Source of the DNA: Kineococcus sp. NBC_00420
Lineage (GTDB): Bacteria > Actinomycetota > Actinomycetes > Actinomycetales > Kineococcaceae
Direction: 5' to 3'
Assembly (NCBI RefSeq): GCF_036021035.1
Contig: NZ_CP107930.1
Span: 2,852,001 to 2,916,000 of the forward strand
DNA: 64,000 nucleotides
Part shown: piece after piece, positions 41,666-50,505 of the stretch
How the letters are laid out: each line of letters starts with the position of its first letter
Position numbering within the stretch: position 1 is the stretch's first letter
Notes under the pieces: model-generated
Seen by the model: the letters and a program-made list of their open reading frames with translations, nothing else
Told to the model about the DNA's origin: nothing
The model's database searches: none
Program-made: the position numbers and the translations under genes

Positions 41666-42601
41666 TCAACCGCGCCGCGCGAACTCCCGGGCGAGGTCGC
41701 CGCTGCCGGAGCGCAACAGTGTCGCCAGCAGGACCCGCGCCTGCCCGGACCGCAACCGCCCGGCGGGGACGGCGCCCACCGCGGCGAGTTCCGACCCGCC
41801 GCCGCCCGCGCCGTAGCTGGAGGCGACCGGGCCGGTCGGGACGCGGGTCGTCACGACCACGGCCACCTCGCGCGCGACCGCCCGCGCCACCGCCGCCACG
41901 ACGTCCGTCGTCGCGTTGCCGGACCCCAGACCCTGCAGCACGATCCCGCGCCCACCCAGCCCGCGGACGGCGTCGACCAGCGCACCGTCGGTCCCGGGGG
42001 AGACGGCGACGACGTCGACCCGGGGCCAGTCGCCGGCGCCCGGCGCGACGAGCATCCGGGGGAGCGGCCCGTCGGGGACCCAGAACGCGTCGAGGTCGGT
42101 GGTGTGGCGCTTGGCGAGGCCCGCCGCGGCGTGTACCCGGCCGCCGAACGCGACGAGCACCCCCCGGCCTCGGGCCCGCGCGTCGACCGCGAGCCGCAAC
42201 GCCTCGGCCACGTTGGCGGGGGCGTCGGGTTCGGGGTGGTCGGCGGTGCGCTGCGAACCGGTGAGGACGACCGGACGCGGGTCGTCGTGGTGCAGGTCCA
42301 GCAGGTACCCGGTCTCCTCCAGGGAGTCGGTGCCGTGCAGCACCACGACGCCGTCGACGGCGGGGTCGGCCAGGGCCTCCGCCACGTGCGTGCGGATCGT
42401 CCACGCCTGGGTGAGCGTGATCGTGGAGGAGTCCACGCGCAGCGCCTCGACGACGCGCACCCGGACCCCGAGCTCCTCGGCCGCGGACCCGAGCAGGTCG
42501 GCGCCGCCCAGGGTGGGACTGCTCACGCCGTCCTCGTCGACGGTGCTGGCGATCGTCCCGCCGGTGGTGATCACGACGACGAGGGGGGATCGGTCCGGCA
42601 C
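41666..42601 (-). CDS. Type II-like L-asparaginase
   Basis: 311 residues from a GTG with GAGGAG upstream. The N-terminal motif VVVITTGGTIASTVDEDG (TGGTIA) contains the nucleophile threonine, and VVVLHGTDSLEETGYLLDL (HGTDS/T-like) contains the second catalytic Thr-Asp pair. RTHVAEALADPAVDG and VLTGSQRTADHPEPDAPANV are the substrate-side helices. Asparaginases hydrolyse asparagine to aspartate and ammonia. No signal peptide is visible, so it is probably cytoplasmic. It is divergent from the glycosyltransferase gene with 111 bp between. Confidence 0.92.
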   Translation of the reverse strand: MPDRSPLVVVITTGGTIASTVDEDGVSSPTLGGADLLGSAAEELGVRVRVVEALRVDSSTITLTQAWTIRTHVAEALADPAVDGVVVLHGTDSLEETGYLLDLHHDDPRPVVLTGSQRTADHPEPDAPANVAEALRLAVDARARGRGVLVAFGGRVHAAAGLAKRHTTDLDAFWVPDGPLPRMLVAPGAGDWPRVDVVAVSPGTDGALVDAVRGLGGRGIVLQGLGSGNATTDVVAAVARAVAREVAVVVTTRVPTGPVASSYGAGGGGSELAAVGAVPAGRLRSGQARVLLATLLRSGSGDLAREFARRG

Positions 42602-42712
42602 GGTGCTCCTCGGGTACTGACTGACGTTGCCGACATCTGCCGACGATGGACCCGAGAACTCTTCCACGTCGGGGCCCTTGACCCGACCTCGGCGAGTGAG
42701 AAGGCTCTCGGG

Positions 42713-44017
42713 GTGGCCTCCGTCTTGCTGACCAGCCTTCCCGTCCAGGGGCACCTGGGGCCGGTCGTGGCCGTCGCGGCGGACCTCGTGCGCCGCGGTC
42801 ACCGGGTCCGCGTCCTCACGGGGGCGGCCTACCGCGACCGGGTCGAGCGGGCCGGCGCCGACTTCCTGGAACTCCCCGCGCACGCCTACGCGGGCGACCT
42901 CGACCACCCCGAGCGGCGTCCCGGCAGCAGTGGTCCGCAGGCCCTCGGCCACGACCTCGAGACGCGGTTCGTGCGCTACATCGGCCCGCAGTTCGCCGCG
43001 GTCGAGGCCGCGCTCGCCGACGAACCCGCCGACGTGCTCATCACCGAACTGCTGTTCATGGGCGCCTACCCGCTCATCGTGCGCGAGGACCGTCCGCGCG
43101 TCCTGCTGCTGGGGATCAGTCCGCTGCCCGTCGAGGGCGGCGGCACCGCGCCCTACGGGCTGGGTCTGGCGCCCGGGCGCGGACCGCTCGTCCGGATGCG
43201 CAACGCGGCGCTGAAGCAGCTCATCGACCGGTGGGTCTTCGCGAGCCCGCAGCGACTGCTCGTGGAGGAGTTCCGCCGGCTCACCGGCCGGGTCCCGGCG
43301 ACGTCGATGTTCGACGCGCCGTTGACGATGGACGCCGTCCTGCAGTTGGGCCCGCCCGGTCTGGAGTACCCGCGCCCCGGCCTGCCCCTGACCGTGCGGT
43401 TCGTCGGTCCGTTGCCGACCCCTGCTGCGCACCTGCCCCTGCCGGAGTGGTGGGACGACCTCGACGACGGCCGCCCCGTCGTGCACGTCACCCAGGGGAC
43501 GGTGGCGAACGGGGACTTCGCCCGCCTCCTCGTCCCGGCGGTGCGGGCCCTCGCCGAGCGGCCCGTGCTCGTCGTCCTCACCGCGGGCGGACGACCGGAG
43601 GCGGAACTGCGGGAGGCGTTGGGCGAGGTCCCGGACAACGTCCGGACGGCGAGCTTCCTCGACTACTCGACGTTCCTGCCGAAGGTGTCGGCGTTGGTCA
43701 CCAACGGCGGCTACGGGACGGTCACCCAGGCCCTCGCGCACGGGGTGCCGCTCGTCGTCGCGGGGCGCACCGAGGACAAGGCCGAGGTCGCCGCGCGGGT
43801 CGCCTGGTCCGGCGCCGGGATCGACCTGCGCACCGACCACCCGTCGCCGCGGCGGATCGACGACGCCGTCGGCCGCGTCCTCGGAGAACCCCGGTTCCGC
43901 CGGGCCGCCGCCCGCCTGCGGGACGAGATAGCCGTCGCCGGCGGTCTCGACGCCGTCGACGAACTCGTCCGTTCCTCCTCGGCCCGTTCGCCGGACACCG
44001 CGACCACGGAGTTCTAG
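42713..44017 (+). CDS. MGT/UGT-family glycosyltransferase
   Basis: 434 residues. The N-terminal SLPVQGHLGPVVAVAADLVRRGHRVRVLTG and C-terminal FLPKVSALVTNGGYGTVTQALAHGVPLVV are the GT1 (UDP-glycosyltransferase) nucleotide-sugar signature. The mid part VVHVTQGTVANGDFARLLVPAVRALAERPVLVV completes the GT-B fold. It resembles macrolide or calicheamicin-type glycosyltransferases (MGT). The acceptor is unknown; no secondary-metabolite cluster surrounds it, so detoxification by glycosylation is as likely as biosynthesis. Starts at GTG 42713. Confidence 0.9.
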   Translation: MASVLLTSLPVQGHLGPVVAVAADLVRRGHRVRVLTGAAYRDRVERAGADFLELPAHAYAGDLDHPERRPGSSGPQALGHDLETRFVRYIGPQFAAVEAALADEPADVLITELLFMGAYPLIVREDRPRVLLLGISPLPVEGGGTAPYGLGLAPGRGPLVRMRNAALKQLIDRWVFASPQRLLVEEFRRLTGRVPATSMFDAPLTMDAVLQLGPPGLEYPRPGLPLTVRFVGPLPTPAAHLPLPEWWDDLDDGRPVVHVTQGTVANGDFARLLVPAVRALAERPVLVVLTAGGRPEAELREALGEVPDNVRTASFLDYSTFLPKVSALVTNGGYGTVTQALAHGVPLVVAGRTEDKAEVAARVAWSGAGIDLRTDHPSPRRIDDAVGRVLGEPRFRRAAARLRDEIAVAGGLDAVDELVRSSSARSPDTATTEF

Positions 44018-44072
44018 AGTGCGATGAGTAGCTGAGAGACCGCTCAGCGTCATGTGTGAGGGAGTGCACCGC

Positions 44073-45158
44073 GTGCGCGAGGTACTGGCGGCGACGATGG
44101 GGTTGCTGGCGCTGACGGGTTCGCTCGTCCAGGGAGTGGCTCCGGCCTCGGCGGCGGACTGCCTGACGGGTCCCGTCGCGGACCGCTACGCCGCGCTCGG
44201 CGGCACACCCGGTGCCCTCGGGGCCGTGACCGGGTGCGAACTCCCGACGGCCGACGGCCGGGGCAGGTTCTCCACCTTCCAGCGTGGCGCCATCTACTAC
44301 AGCCAGGCCTCGGGAGCGTGGGACGTCTCGGGTTCCTTCCGCGACCTGTGGGCCTCGACGGGTTTCGAGAACGGTCCCCTGCACTACCCGGTCTCCGGTG
44401 AGGTGGGGACGCGTGGTGGCGGCGTGTTCCAGAACTACCAGGGCGGGACCCTCTACTGGTCTCCCGCGAGCGCCGCGCACTCGGTGTCGGGTGCGTTCCT
44501 GGCGTTGTACGGCAGCCTGGGCTACGAGAGCGGGTTCCTCGGTTTCCCCACGAGCCAGGAGGTCCCGGTCCGCGACGGCGGGGTCTTCCAGGTGTTCCAG
44601 GGCGGCGTGGCCTACTTCTCGCCCACGTCCGGTGCGCACACCGTGTCGGGTTCCTTTCGCGACCTCTACGGAACCCTCGGCTACGAGAACGGCTGCCTGG
44701 GCTACCCGACGTCGCAGGAACTCCCGTCCCGTGACGGCGGGGTCTACCAGCAGTTCCAGGGCGGGGTCGCCTACTGGTCGCCGTCCTCGGGCGCGCACGC
44801 GCTCTGCGGGGACCTGCTCCGCGCCTACGGGTCGACGGGGTACGAGAACGGGTTCCTCGGGTACCCGACGAGCGACGAGTACGGCATCGCCGGCGGGCGC
44901 CGGGTGGACTTCCAGCACGGGTACGTCGAGTGGTCCCCCTCGACCGGCGCGCGCGTGACCGGTCCCGCCGTGCCGGTGGTCACGACCCCGCCGCCGAGCA
45001 CGCCACCACCCACCCCGCCGCCGAGCACGCCACCCGCGGCCGTCTACTACGCGAACTGCGCCGACGTCCGGGCGCACGGGGCGGCCCCGCTCTACTCCGG
45101 TCAGCCCGGCTACCGGTCGGGTCTCGACCGCGACCACGACGGCGTCGCCTGCGAGTGA
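44073..45158 (+). CDS. Secreted LGFP-repeat protein with C-terminal Excalibur motif
   Basis: 361 residues from the GTG at 44073, which has GAGGGAG 8 nt upstream; an ATG at 44052 is the alternative. Signal peptide VREVLAATMGLLALTGSLVQ then GVAPASAA. About five LGFP-type repeats follow, each with GFLGFPTSQE/GCLGYPTSQE/GFLGYPTSDE then a G(G/V)xxQxFQGGxxYWSPxSGAHxVxG block. A Pro/Thr linker (PPPSTPPPTPPPSTPP) precedes an Excalibur motif (NCADVRAHGAAPLYSGQPGY then DRDHDGVACE). LGFP repeats bind cell-wall polymers, so surface retention is likely. Confidence 0.88.
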   Translation: MREVLAATMGLLALTGSLVQGVAPASAADCLTGPVADRYAALGGTPGALGAVTGCELPTADGRGRFSTFQRGAIYYSQASGAWDVSGSFRDLWASTGFENGPLHYPVSGEVGTRGGGVFQNYQGGTLYWSPASAAHSVSGAFLALYGSLGYESGFLGFPTSQEVPVRDGGVFQVFQGGVAYFSPTSGAHTVSGSFRDLYGTLGYENGCLGYPTSQELPSRDGGVYQQFQGGVAYWSPSSGAHALCGDLLRAYGSTGYENGFLGYPTSDEYGIAGGRRVDFQHGYVEWSPSTGARVTGPAVPVVTTPPPSTPPPTPPPSTPPAAVYYANCADVRAHGAAPLYSGQPGYRSGLDRDHDGVACE

Positions 45159-45177
45159 CCGTGGCGCGGGGCGAGGC

Positions 45178-46095
45178 TCAGAGGGTCGAGGGGTCGGTGT
45201 TCGCCCCGCACACCACGACCGCCACCCGCTCGCCCTCGGCGGGTCCGTAGGCGCTCACCCCGGCCCACGCCGCGGCCGCCCCGTGCTCGGCGACGACCCG
45301 GAACCGCGACCACAGGTCCGAGCGGGCGGCGGTGATCGACGCGTCGTCCACGAGCAGGCTCACCGGGTCGCTCCGCTGCGCCAGGTCGAACGCGATGGCG
45401 CCGACGCTGCGCGCGCCGAGGGAGTCGGCGGCGACCCCGGACACCGCGACGTCCACCGGCTCACCCGCCGCCAGCGCCCGGTGCAACGTCGGGGCGCCGA
45501 CCGGTTCGACGGCCACCACCCGCACCCGGCCCTCCAGCGCGGCGGCGACCCCGGCGAACAACCCGCCACCCCCGACGGCCACCACGACGGTGTCGACGTC
45601 CGGCACGTCCTCGAGCAGTTCCAGCGCCAGCGTCCCCGCGCCGGCCGCGATCTCCGGCTGGTCGTAGGCGTGGCAGAACACCGCCCCCTTCGCCTCCGCG
45701 AACCCGACCGCCGCCTCGTAGGCCACGGCGTACTCGCTGCCCACCAGCCGCACGTCCGCGCCGAGCGCACCCAACCGCGCCACCTTCACCGCCGGTGCCG
45801 TCTCCGGCACGAACACCGTCGCCGGGACCCCGAGCTGCGCCGCCGCGTAGGCGTGGGCCAGGCCGGCGTTGCCGCCCGAGGCGGCGACGATCCCCCGCGA
45901 GGGGTCCAGCTCACCCCGCTCGCGGGCCGCGAGTTGCCGGTTGAACGCCCCCCGCGCCTTGAAGGACCCGGTGTGCTGCAGCTGCTCCAGCTTCAGCCAC
46001 CGTCCGGGGCCGATCCCCAGGACGGGGGTCCGGCGGATCCGGCCGGTGATGCGGGTCGCGGCGTCGTGCACGTCCTGGGCGGTGATGGTGTCCAC
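45178..46095 (-). CDS. Serine/threonine dehydratase-like PLP enzyme
   Basis: 305 residues of the tryptophan-synthase-beta/threonine-deaminase fold. The PLP lysine lies in HTGSFKARGAFNRQL (S-F-K-x-R-G). The asparagine loop is SGGNAGLAHAYAAAQLGVPATVF, and the phosphate loop is VVAVGGGGLFAGVAAAL (G-G-G-G-L). Substrate is predicted as L-threonine or L-serine, giving 2-oxobutyrate or pyruvate; serine racemase-like activity is possible. No ACT regulatory domain. The GTG start is 63 bp from the divergent amidase. Confidence 0.9.
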   Translation of the reverse strand: MDTITAQDVHDAATRITGRIRRTPVLGIGPGRWLKLEQLQHTGSFKARGAFNRQLAARERGELDPSRGIVAASGGNAGLAHAYAAAQLGVPATVFVPETAPAVKVARLGALGADVRLVGSEYAVAYEAAVGFAEAKGAVFCHAYDQPEIAAGAGTLALELLEDVPDVDTVVVAVGGGGLFAGVAAALEGRVRVVAVEPVGAPTLHRALAAGEPVDVAVSGVAADSLGARSVGAIAFDLAQRSDPVSLLVDDASITAARSDLWSRFRVVAEHGAAAAWAGVSAYGPAEGERVAVVVCGANTDPSTL

Positions 46096-46158
46096 CCCAC
46101 CGATCCTGCCCGCCGCCCCGTGGGACAGTTCCGGCAGGTACCGAGCGACGGAGGACGC

Positions 46159-47721
46159 GTGAGCGAGTTCGACGAGGCGGGGCTGCTCGCAGCCGCGGCG
46201 GCCTACGAGAAGGCCCTGCGCGAGGACGACCTCGAGGAACTCGACCGGCTCTTCGCCCCCGGCGACCCCACCCTGCGCGCCGAGGGCGGGGTCGCCGTCG
46301 TCGGGCACGCCGCCATCTCGGCGTTCCGCGCCCGCCGCGGCGGTGCGCCCCGCCGCTGGCTGCGCCGGGTCCACGTCCGCTGGAGCTCGCCCACCGACGC
46401 CCTCACCGTCTCCGAGACCGACCGCCTCGACGGCGGCCGCGGCCTGCAGACCCAGCTCTGGCACCTCGGCGAGCAGGGGTGGCAGGTGGCCGCCGCCCAC
46501 GTCTCCGGCGCCCCCACGACCCCACCCGTCCACCCCGAGGACGACCCGGCCCGCTGGCGCACCGGTGGCGACGGCGAACCCCTCGTCCGCGGCAGCGGCA
46601 GCGGACCCCTCGCCGGGGTGCGGATCGCGGTGAAGGACCTCGTCGCCGTCGCCGGGCAGCGGATCGGTGGGGGCGTGCCGCGCTGGCTCGACCTCGCTCC
46701 CGTCGAGGACGCCAACGCCCCCGCCCTGCAGCGCCTCCTCGACGCCGGCGCCGTCGTCGCCGGCATCGCCCACACCGACGAGCTCGCGTTCTCGCTCATG
46801 GGCACCAACGCCCACTACGGCACCCCCCGCAACGTCGCCGCCCCCGGCCGGGTCCCCGGCGGGTCCTCCTCCGGCTCCGCGGCCGCCGTGGCCGCCGGCG
46901 CCGCGGGACTCGGGCTCGGCACCGACACCGCCGGCTCCCTGCGCGTGCCCGCCTCCTTCAGCGCCCTCTACGCCTGGCGGCCCACCCACGGACTCGTCGA
47001 CATCAGCGGCGTCCTGCCGCTCGCGCAGTCCTTCGACACCGTCGGCCTGCTCGCCCGGGACGCCGCCCTGCTCACCGACGCCGCCGACGTGCTGCTGCCC
47101 TCGGCCGCCGTGCAGCGCCCGCAGGCGCTGCTGCGCAGCGCGACCCTGCTGGGCCTCGCCGACGAACCCACCCGCCTCGCCGTGGAGGCGGCGCTCACGG
47201 CGCTCGCCGTCCAGACCGGTCTGCCCGTCGTGGACCTCGCCGACGACTTCACCCCGGCGGAGGTGTCGGCGTGGACGGCGGCCTTCCGCACCGTGCAGGC
47301 CGCCGAGGCGTGGGCGAACGACGGCGCCTTCATCTCCGCCAACCCCGGCGCGCTCTCGCCCCCGGTCGAGTCCCGGTTCCGCGCCGGCGCCGACGTGAGC
47401 ACGGAGCAGGTGCGTGCCGCCCGGCAGGTCGTCGAGGGGACCCGGGCGAGGCTGGACGCGGTGCTGGCCGGAGGGTTCCTCGGCCTGCCCAGCACGGCCA
47501 CCCCCGCCCCGGCGCTCGACGCGACGCCCGCGGAGTTCGAGGCCGCCCGCGCCGGCACGCTGCAACTTTCCACACTGGCCTCCCAGACCGGTGTCCCCGC
47601 CCTCGGACTGCCGTGGGGTCGCGTGGGTGAGCTCCCCGTCGGGCTCTGCCTGCTCGCCCCGCGCGGGAGCGACCGGTCGTTGCTGGCGCTGCTGGCCGAG
47701 GTCGCGCCCGCACGTCGCTGA
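46159..47721 (+). CDS. AtzH-like NTF2 domain fused to an amidase
   Basis: 520 residues. Residues about 1-115 form an AtzH/DUF3225 NTF2-like domain (AGLLAAAAAYEKALREDDLEELDRLFAPGDPTLR; GLQTQLWHLGEQGWQVAAAHVSG). The rest is an amidase-signature enzyme with the catalytic Lys in GVRIAVKDLVAVAGQRIGGG and the Ser-cisSer-Lys-type GGSSSGSAAAVAAGAAGLGLGTDTAGS nucleophile motif. The GTG follows GGAGGAC. AtzH partners the AtzE biuret/cyanuric-type amidohydrolase; the fusion hints at an amide from nitrogen-heterocycle or amino acid breakdown, but the substrate is unknown. Confidence 0.88.
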   Translation: MSEFDEAGLLAAAAAYEKALREDDLEELDRLFAPGDPTLRAEGGVAVVGHAAISAFRARRGGAPRRWLRRVHVRWSSPTDALTVSETDRLDGGRGLQTQLWHLGEQGWQVAAAHVSGAPTTPPVHPEDDPARWRTGGDGEPLVRGSGSGPLAGVRIAVKDLVAVAGQRIGGGVPRWLDLAPVEDANAPALQRLLDAGAVVAGIAHTDELAFSLMGTNAHYGTPRNVAAPGRVPGGSSSGSAAAVAAGAAGLGLGTDTAGSLRVPASFSALYAWRPTHGLVDISGVLPLAQSFDTVGLLARDAALLTDAADVLLPSAAVQRPQALLRSATLLGLADEPTRLAVEAALTALAVQTGLPVVDLADDFTPAEVSAWTAAFRTVQAAEAWANDGAFISANPGALSPPVESRFRAGADVSTEQVRAARQVVEGTRARLDAVLAGGFLGLPSTATPAPALDATPAEFEAARAGTLQLSTLASQTGVPALGLPWGRVGELPVGLCLLAPRGSDRSLLALLAEVAPARR

Positions 47722-47876
47722 GCGTGGTCGCCTGTCCGGGAGGGTGATGGCGTGGGCCATCTGGTGTGATCTGGGCCCGCGACGTGTGGCCGAGGGTGAC
47801 GCGTGCCGATGGGTGTCAGGTGACCTGCCGACCGGCGGCGGGTCGCGGCCACCCGCACGAGGCGCCGAGGAGCACG

Positions 47877-48167
47877 ATGAAGACAGTTCTGGCCATCGAG
47901 ACGATCCGTCCGATCGGCACCCGCGACCTCAACGGGTTCATCTCGGGGATCTCCGAGCGCGTTCCCGGGTGCTTCGTGTCCCAGGGACCCAGCGCCAAGG
48001 GCAAGGTGACCGTGACGATCCTGTCGCCGCAGGCCGTTCCGCTGGAGGTGGCCGAGCAGGTGCTCGAGTCGCTGCCGGAACTCTGCGACGCGATCAGCGC
48101 GATCACCCTGGAGGAGGCCGTCCGCCGGCCGCCACGTCGTGGCGCGCCGGTGCCCCAACCCGCCTGA
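47877..48167 (+). CDS. Small hypothetical protein
   Basis: 96 residues from ATG 47877 with GAGGAG 6 nt upstream: MKTVLAIETIRPIGTRDLNG then FISGISERVPGCFVSQGPSAKGKVTVTILSPQAVPLEVAEQVLESL. It appears as a small alpha/beta protein of ACT-like strand pattern. No family recognised. The 155 bp upstream hold no other gene or clear hairpin. It is convergent with the minus-strand gene 3 bp beyond its stop. Confidence 0.65.
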   Translation: MKTVLAIETIRPIGTRDLNGFISGISERVPGCFVSQGPSAKGKVTVTILSPQAVPLEVAEQVLESLPELCDAISAITLEEAVRRPPRRGAPVPQPA

Positions 48168-48169
48168 GC

Positions 48170-48589
48170 TCACGAGATCCGGGTGAGCTCATCACCCACC
48201 AGGAGGTGGACCCCCAGCACGCGCACTCCTTCGCGTGCGGCGGCCGCCGTCAGCTCGGCCGACCAGGACAGGTCGGCGGCGTGCACGCCGGCGGGGGCGT
48301 CGCGGACGACGGCGAAGGCGACCGTCCCGATCCCGGCGGTCTCCTCCTCCAGCAGGTGCGTCAGCACCCCGGCGAGGTTGTCGGCGAAGGACCGGTCCGG
48401 GAGGACCGGGACCTCCTCGACGACGACGAACGGGGGCCGCTGCCGCCCGTCCGCGTCGAGGACCTGGACCCACAGGTCCGTGGCGGTCTCCGAGCTCGGC
48501 AGGAGGTCCGCGGCGATGAGGCGCCAGCGGTCGGTGAGGTCCGCGGGAGTCACCACGGGCGGGAGGTCGGTGGGGTGCGAGATCGACAT
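48170..48589 (-). CDS. Hypothetical soluble protein
   Basis: 139 residues from ATG 48589 (MSISHPTDLPPVVTPADLTD). A longer start at 48664 exists but would cover the palindromic region. Pattern: RWRLIAADLLPSSETATDLWVQVLDADGRQRPPFVVVEEVPVLPD, then TAGIGTVAFAVVRDAPAGVHAADLSWSAEL. The family is an actinobacterial protein of unknown function with an alternating strand-helix design. No membrane segment. It is probably monocistronic. Confidence 0.65.
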   Translation of the reverse strand: MSISHPTDLPPVVTPADLTDRWRLIAADLLPSSETATDLWVQVLDADGRQRPPFVVVEEVPVLPDRSFADNLAGVLTHLLEEETAGIGTVAFAVVRDAPAGVHAADLSWSAELTAAAAREGVRVLGVHLLVGDELTRIS

Positions 48590-48630
48590 GCCGACCAGCC
48601 TGAGCGACCCCCGCACCGACCCCCGTCCCC

Positions 48631-48676
48631 GTCCACAGACCGATCCCCAGGGTGGGGACGACACCGGCCTGTGGAC
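48631..48676. terminator. Nested palindrome between head-to-tail genes
   Basis: Outer arms GTCCACAG (48631) and CTGTGGAC (48669) enclose an inner TCCCC-N5-GGGGA hairpin (48644-48658). It lies between the methyltransferase gene and the hypothetical gene, both on the minus strand. A terminator or a regulatory site is possible; there is no clear U-run. The arms resemble a DnaA box only loosely. Confidence 0.4.
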
Positions 48677-48700
48677 ACCGCGATGGCGTCGCTGACTCCG

Positions 48701-49294
48701 TCAGCGCGAGCTGCTCACCAGGTACCGGTCGTCGGTGATCTCCTTCCCCCAGAGCGCCGCGTCGGACAGGGACCGCACGTCGGCCTGTTCGCGCACTCCG
48801 AGGACGAGTCGTCGGCAGTCCTCGGCGGAGATCCCCGCCCCCGTCGACCAGCGGCCCTCGACCAGCAGCAGCCGACCGCCGGACGCGAGCAGGTCCACCC
48901 ACCTCGCCAGGGCGGCGGCCGGGTCGTCGAAGGCCCACAGCACGTGGCGGGCCACGACGACGTCGAGCGAGCCGGGCGCGAGCGGAGGACGGGCGGCGTC
49001 CCCGACGGCGAAACCCACCGCGAGGCCGGCCGCGGCTGCCTTCGCGCGGGCCAGCGCGACCATCGCGGGGGACAGGTCCACCCCGAGGACGTCGTGGCCG
49101 GCGCCGGCGACCAGGACCGACAGGCTCCCGGTGCCGCAGCCGAGGTCGGCGACGCGGGACGGGGCGGGAGGCAGCAACGGCAGTAGGAGTTCCGCCCACG
49201 CCGCCCGGACCGCCGGGTCCCGCAGACCGTGGTCGGCCTCGTCGTCGAAGTCCGCGGCCTGCTCGTCCCAGAACTCCTGCGTCTCGGCGCTCAC
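48701..49294 (-). CDS. Class I SAM-dependent methyltransferase
   Basis: 197 residues, with motif I RVADLGCGTGSLSVLVAGAG (E/D-x-G-x-G-x-G), motif II GHDVLGVDLSPAMVALARAK and post-motif VVARHVLWAFDDPAAALARWVDLLASGGRLLLVEG. This is the Methyltransf_11/25 type. The acceptor is unknown. The GTG start is at 49294, and the N-terminal helix FWDEQAADFDDEADHGL is the usual cap. It is probably monocistronic. Confidence 0.88.
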   Translation of the reverse strand: MSAETQEFWDEQAADFDDEADHGLRDPAVRAAWAELLLPLLPPAPSRVADLGCGTGSLSVLVAGAGHDVLGVDLSPAMVALARAKAAAAGLAVGFAVGDAARPPLAPGSLDVVVARHVLWAFDDPAAALARWVDLLASGGRLLLVEGRWSTGAGISAEDCRRLVLGVREQADVRSLSDAALWGKEITDDRYLVSSSR

Positions 49295-49384
49295 CCCGCG
49301 ATCGTGGCACCCGCCGAGTGGTCGCCGCTCCCCACCGCGGACGCGTGCAACGGTTCCGGCGGCCCCTCGCCGCCGACGACCCGG

Positions 49385-49810
49385 TCAGCGGGAGGCGGTC
49401 AGGGCGTCCGCCAGGCGTCGTGCGTCGGGGAGGGGCATCGCGACCAGTGGGAGCCTCTGGCCGTTCGCGAGGACGGCGGAGCTGTAGCCCTTCCGACGGC
49501 TGCCCGGCCGGACCTCACGGACGTCGTGCCACGGGACCGCCGTCCGGCGCCGGAAGGACTGCTGCCACACCAGCCCGTCCTCGAGGACGAACACGGCGTC
49601 CGGTCGGCGCCACTGCTGGAGGAGCAGTGAGCCGAAGACGACCACCTGTCCCACCGCGAGCCCGACGTCCCAGCCGTCGGGGTGGTTCAGCAACCGGTGG
49701 ACCGTGCTCGCTGCGATCAGGGCGACGGCCCCGGTGACGACCCATCGCAGCGCTCGCCCCAGGTGGACGCGGTAGACCGGCTGCAGTCCGGTGAGGTCGG
49801 GGCGTGACAC
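49385..49810 (-). CDS. PH-domain-type membrane protein
   Basis: 141 residues. Two hydrophobic helices (ALRWVVTGAVALIAASTVHRLL and VGLAVGQVVVFGSLLLQQWRR) precede a bPH2/PH-like beta domain: PDAVFVLEDGLVWQQSFRRRTAVPWHDVREVRPGSR, then AVLANGQRLPLVAMPLPDARRLADALTA. These small membrane PH proteins are common and poorly characterised in actinobacteria. The upstream gene (49868) is on the same strand 57 bp away, so they may share an operon. Confidence 0.75.
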   Translation of the reverse strand: MSRPDLTGLQPVYRVHLGRALRWVVTGAVALIAASTVHRLLNHPDGWDVGLAVGQVVVFGSLLLQQWRRPDAVFVLEDGLVWQQSFRRRTAVPWHDVREVRPGSRRKGYSSAVLANGQRLPLVAMPLPDARRLADALTASR

Positions 49811-49867
49811 GGCCCCACCCTGCCAGCGCGGACCCGTGGAGACCCCGCCGACCGGGCGAGGGGTCCC

Positions 49868-50458
49868 TCAAACGCTGCGCAGCAACCGGTTCCCGTAGCG
49901 GACCATGTACGTCCCGTAGCTCGCGGTCGCCAGCGCCGTGGCGACACCCACCCAGGCCCACACCTGGTCGCGCGAGGCCGCGCTCAGCGCGAGGACGCCC
50001 GCGACGCCGACGAGGGTCACCCACGTCGCCAGCCACAGGTCCAGTCGGCGCTGGAACACCCACGCCATCGGGTAGAAGTGCAGCCCGACGATCAGCGCGA
50101 TGACCGGGAGCACGTACTCCGCGTGCCCGGTGCCGTTCAGCACCCCCGCGGCGACACCGATCAGCAACCCCTCGGCGGCGAAAACGATCCCGAAGGTGCG
50201 GCCGCTGCGACGCCGGTGCTCCTGGTCGACGGCGTCGAGGTCCCGGGGCATCGAGCGCCCGGCCCGGACCAGCCGGACGGCCTGCACCAGGAACACCACC
50301 GCCGCCGCCGCACCCAGCGCGGTGAACGCGACCGCTGCGGGCCGGTGGCCGGCGTAGAGCGAGTCACTGGCCCACCAGGCGGTGAAGACGGCCATCAGGA
50401 CCAGCCCGCCCGCGATGCCGTGGGCCAGGGCGCGAGGAGGGGGCGTGGTGTCCGGCAC
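49868..50458 (-). CDS. Six-helix membrane protein of unknown function
   Basis: 196 residues with five to six hydrophobic segments: GIAGGLVLMAVFTAWWASDS, VAFTALGAAAAVVFLVQAVRLV, GIVFAAEGLLIGVAAGVL, YVLPVIALIVGLHFYPMAWVFQRRLDLWLATWVTLVGVAGVLAL and VGVATALATASYGTYMV. The G-L-H-F-x-P-M/L-A segment is found in many hypothetical membrane proteins. No function can be assigned. Confidence 0.75.
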   Translation of the reverse strand: MPDTTPPPRALAHGIAGGLVLMAVFTAWWASDSLYAGHRPAAVAFTALGAAAAVVFLVQAVRLVRAGRSMPRDLDAVDQEHRRRSGRTFGIVFAAEGLLIGVAAGVLNGTGHAEYVLPVIALIVGLHFYPMAWVFQRRLDLWLATWVTLVGVAGVLALSAASRDQVWAWVGVATALATASYGTYMVRYGNRLLRSV

Positions 50459-50505
50459 GCCCGCACGCTAGCGGAGCACCCTGGGCCACCCGCCCTCTCC
50501 CACCA

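Noticed and set aside
48631-48676. A replication origin
   Set aside because: Only two DnaA-box-like cores, no AT-rich unwinding element and no dnaA/dnaN neighbourhood in the window, despite the origin-proximal synteny of fhaA-pknB in mycobacteria.
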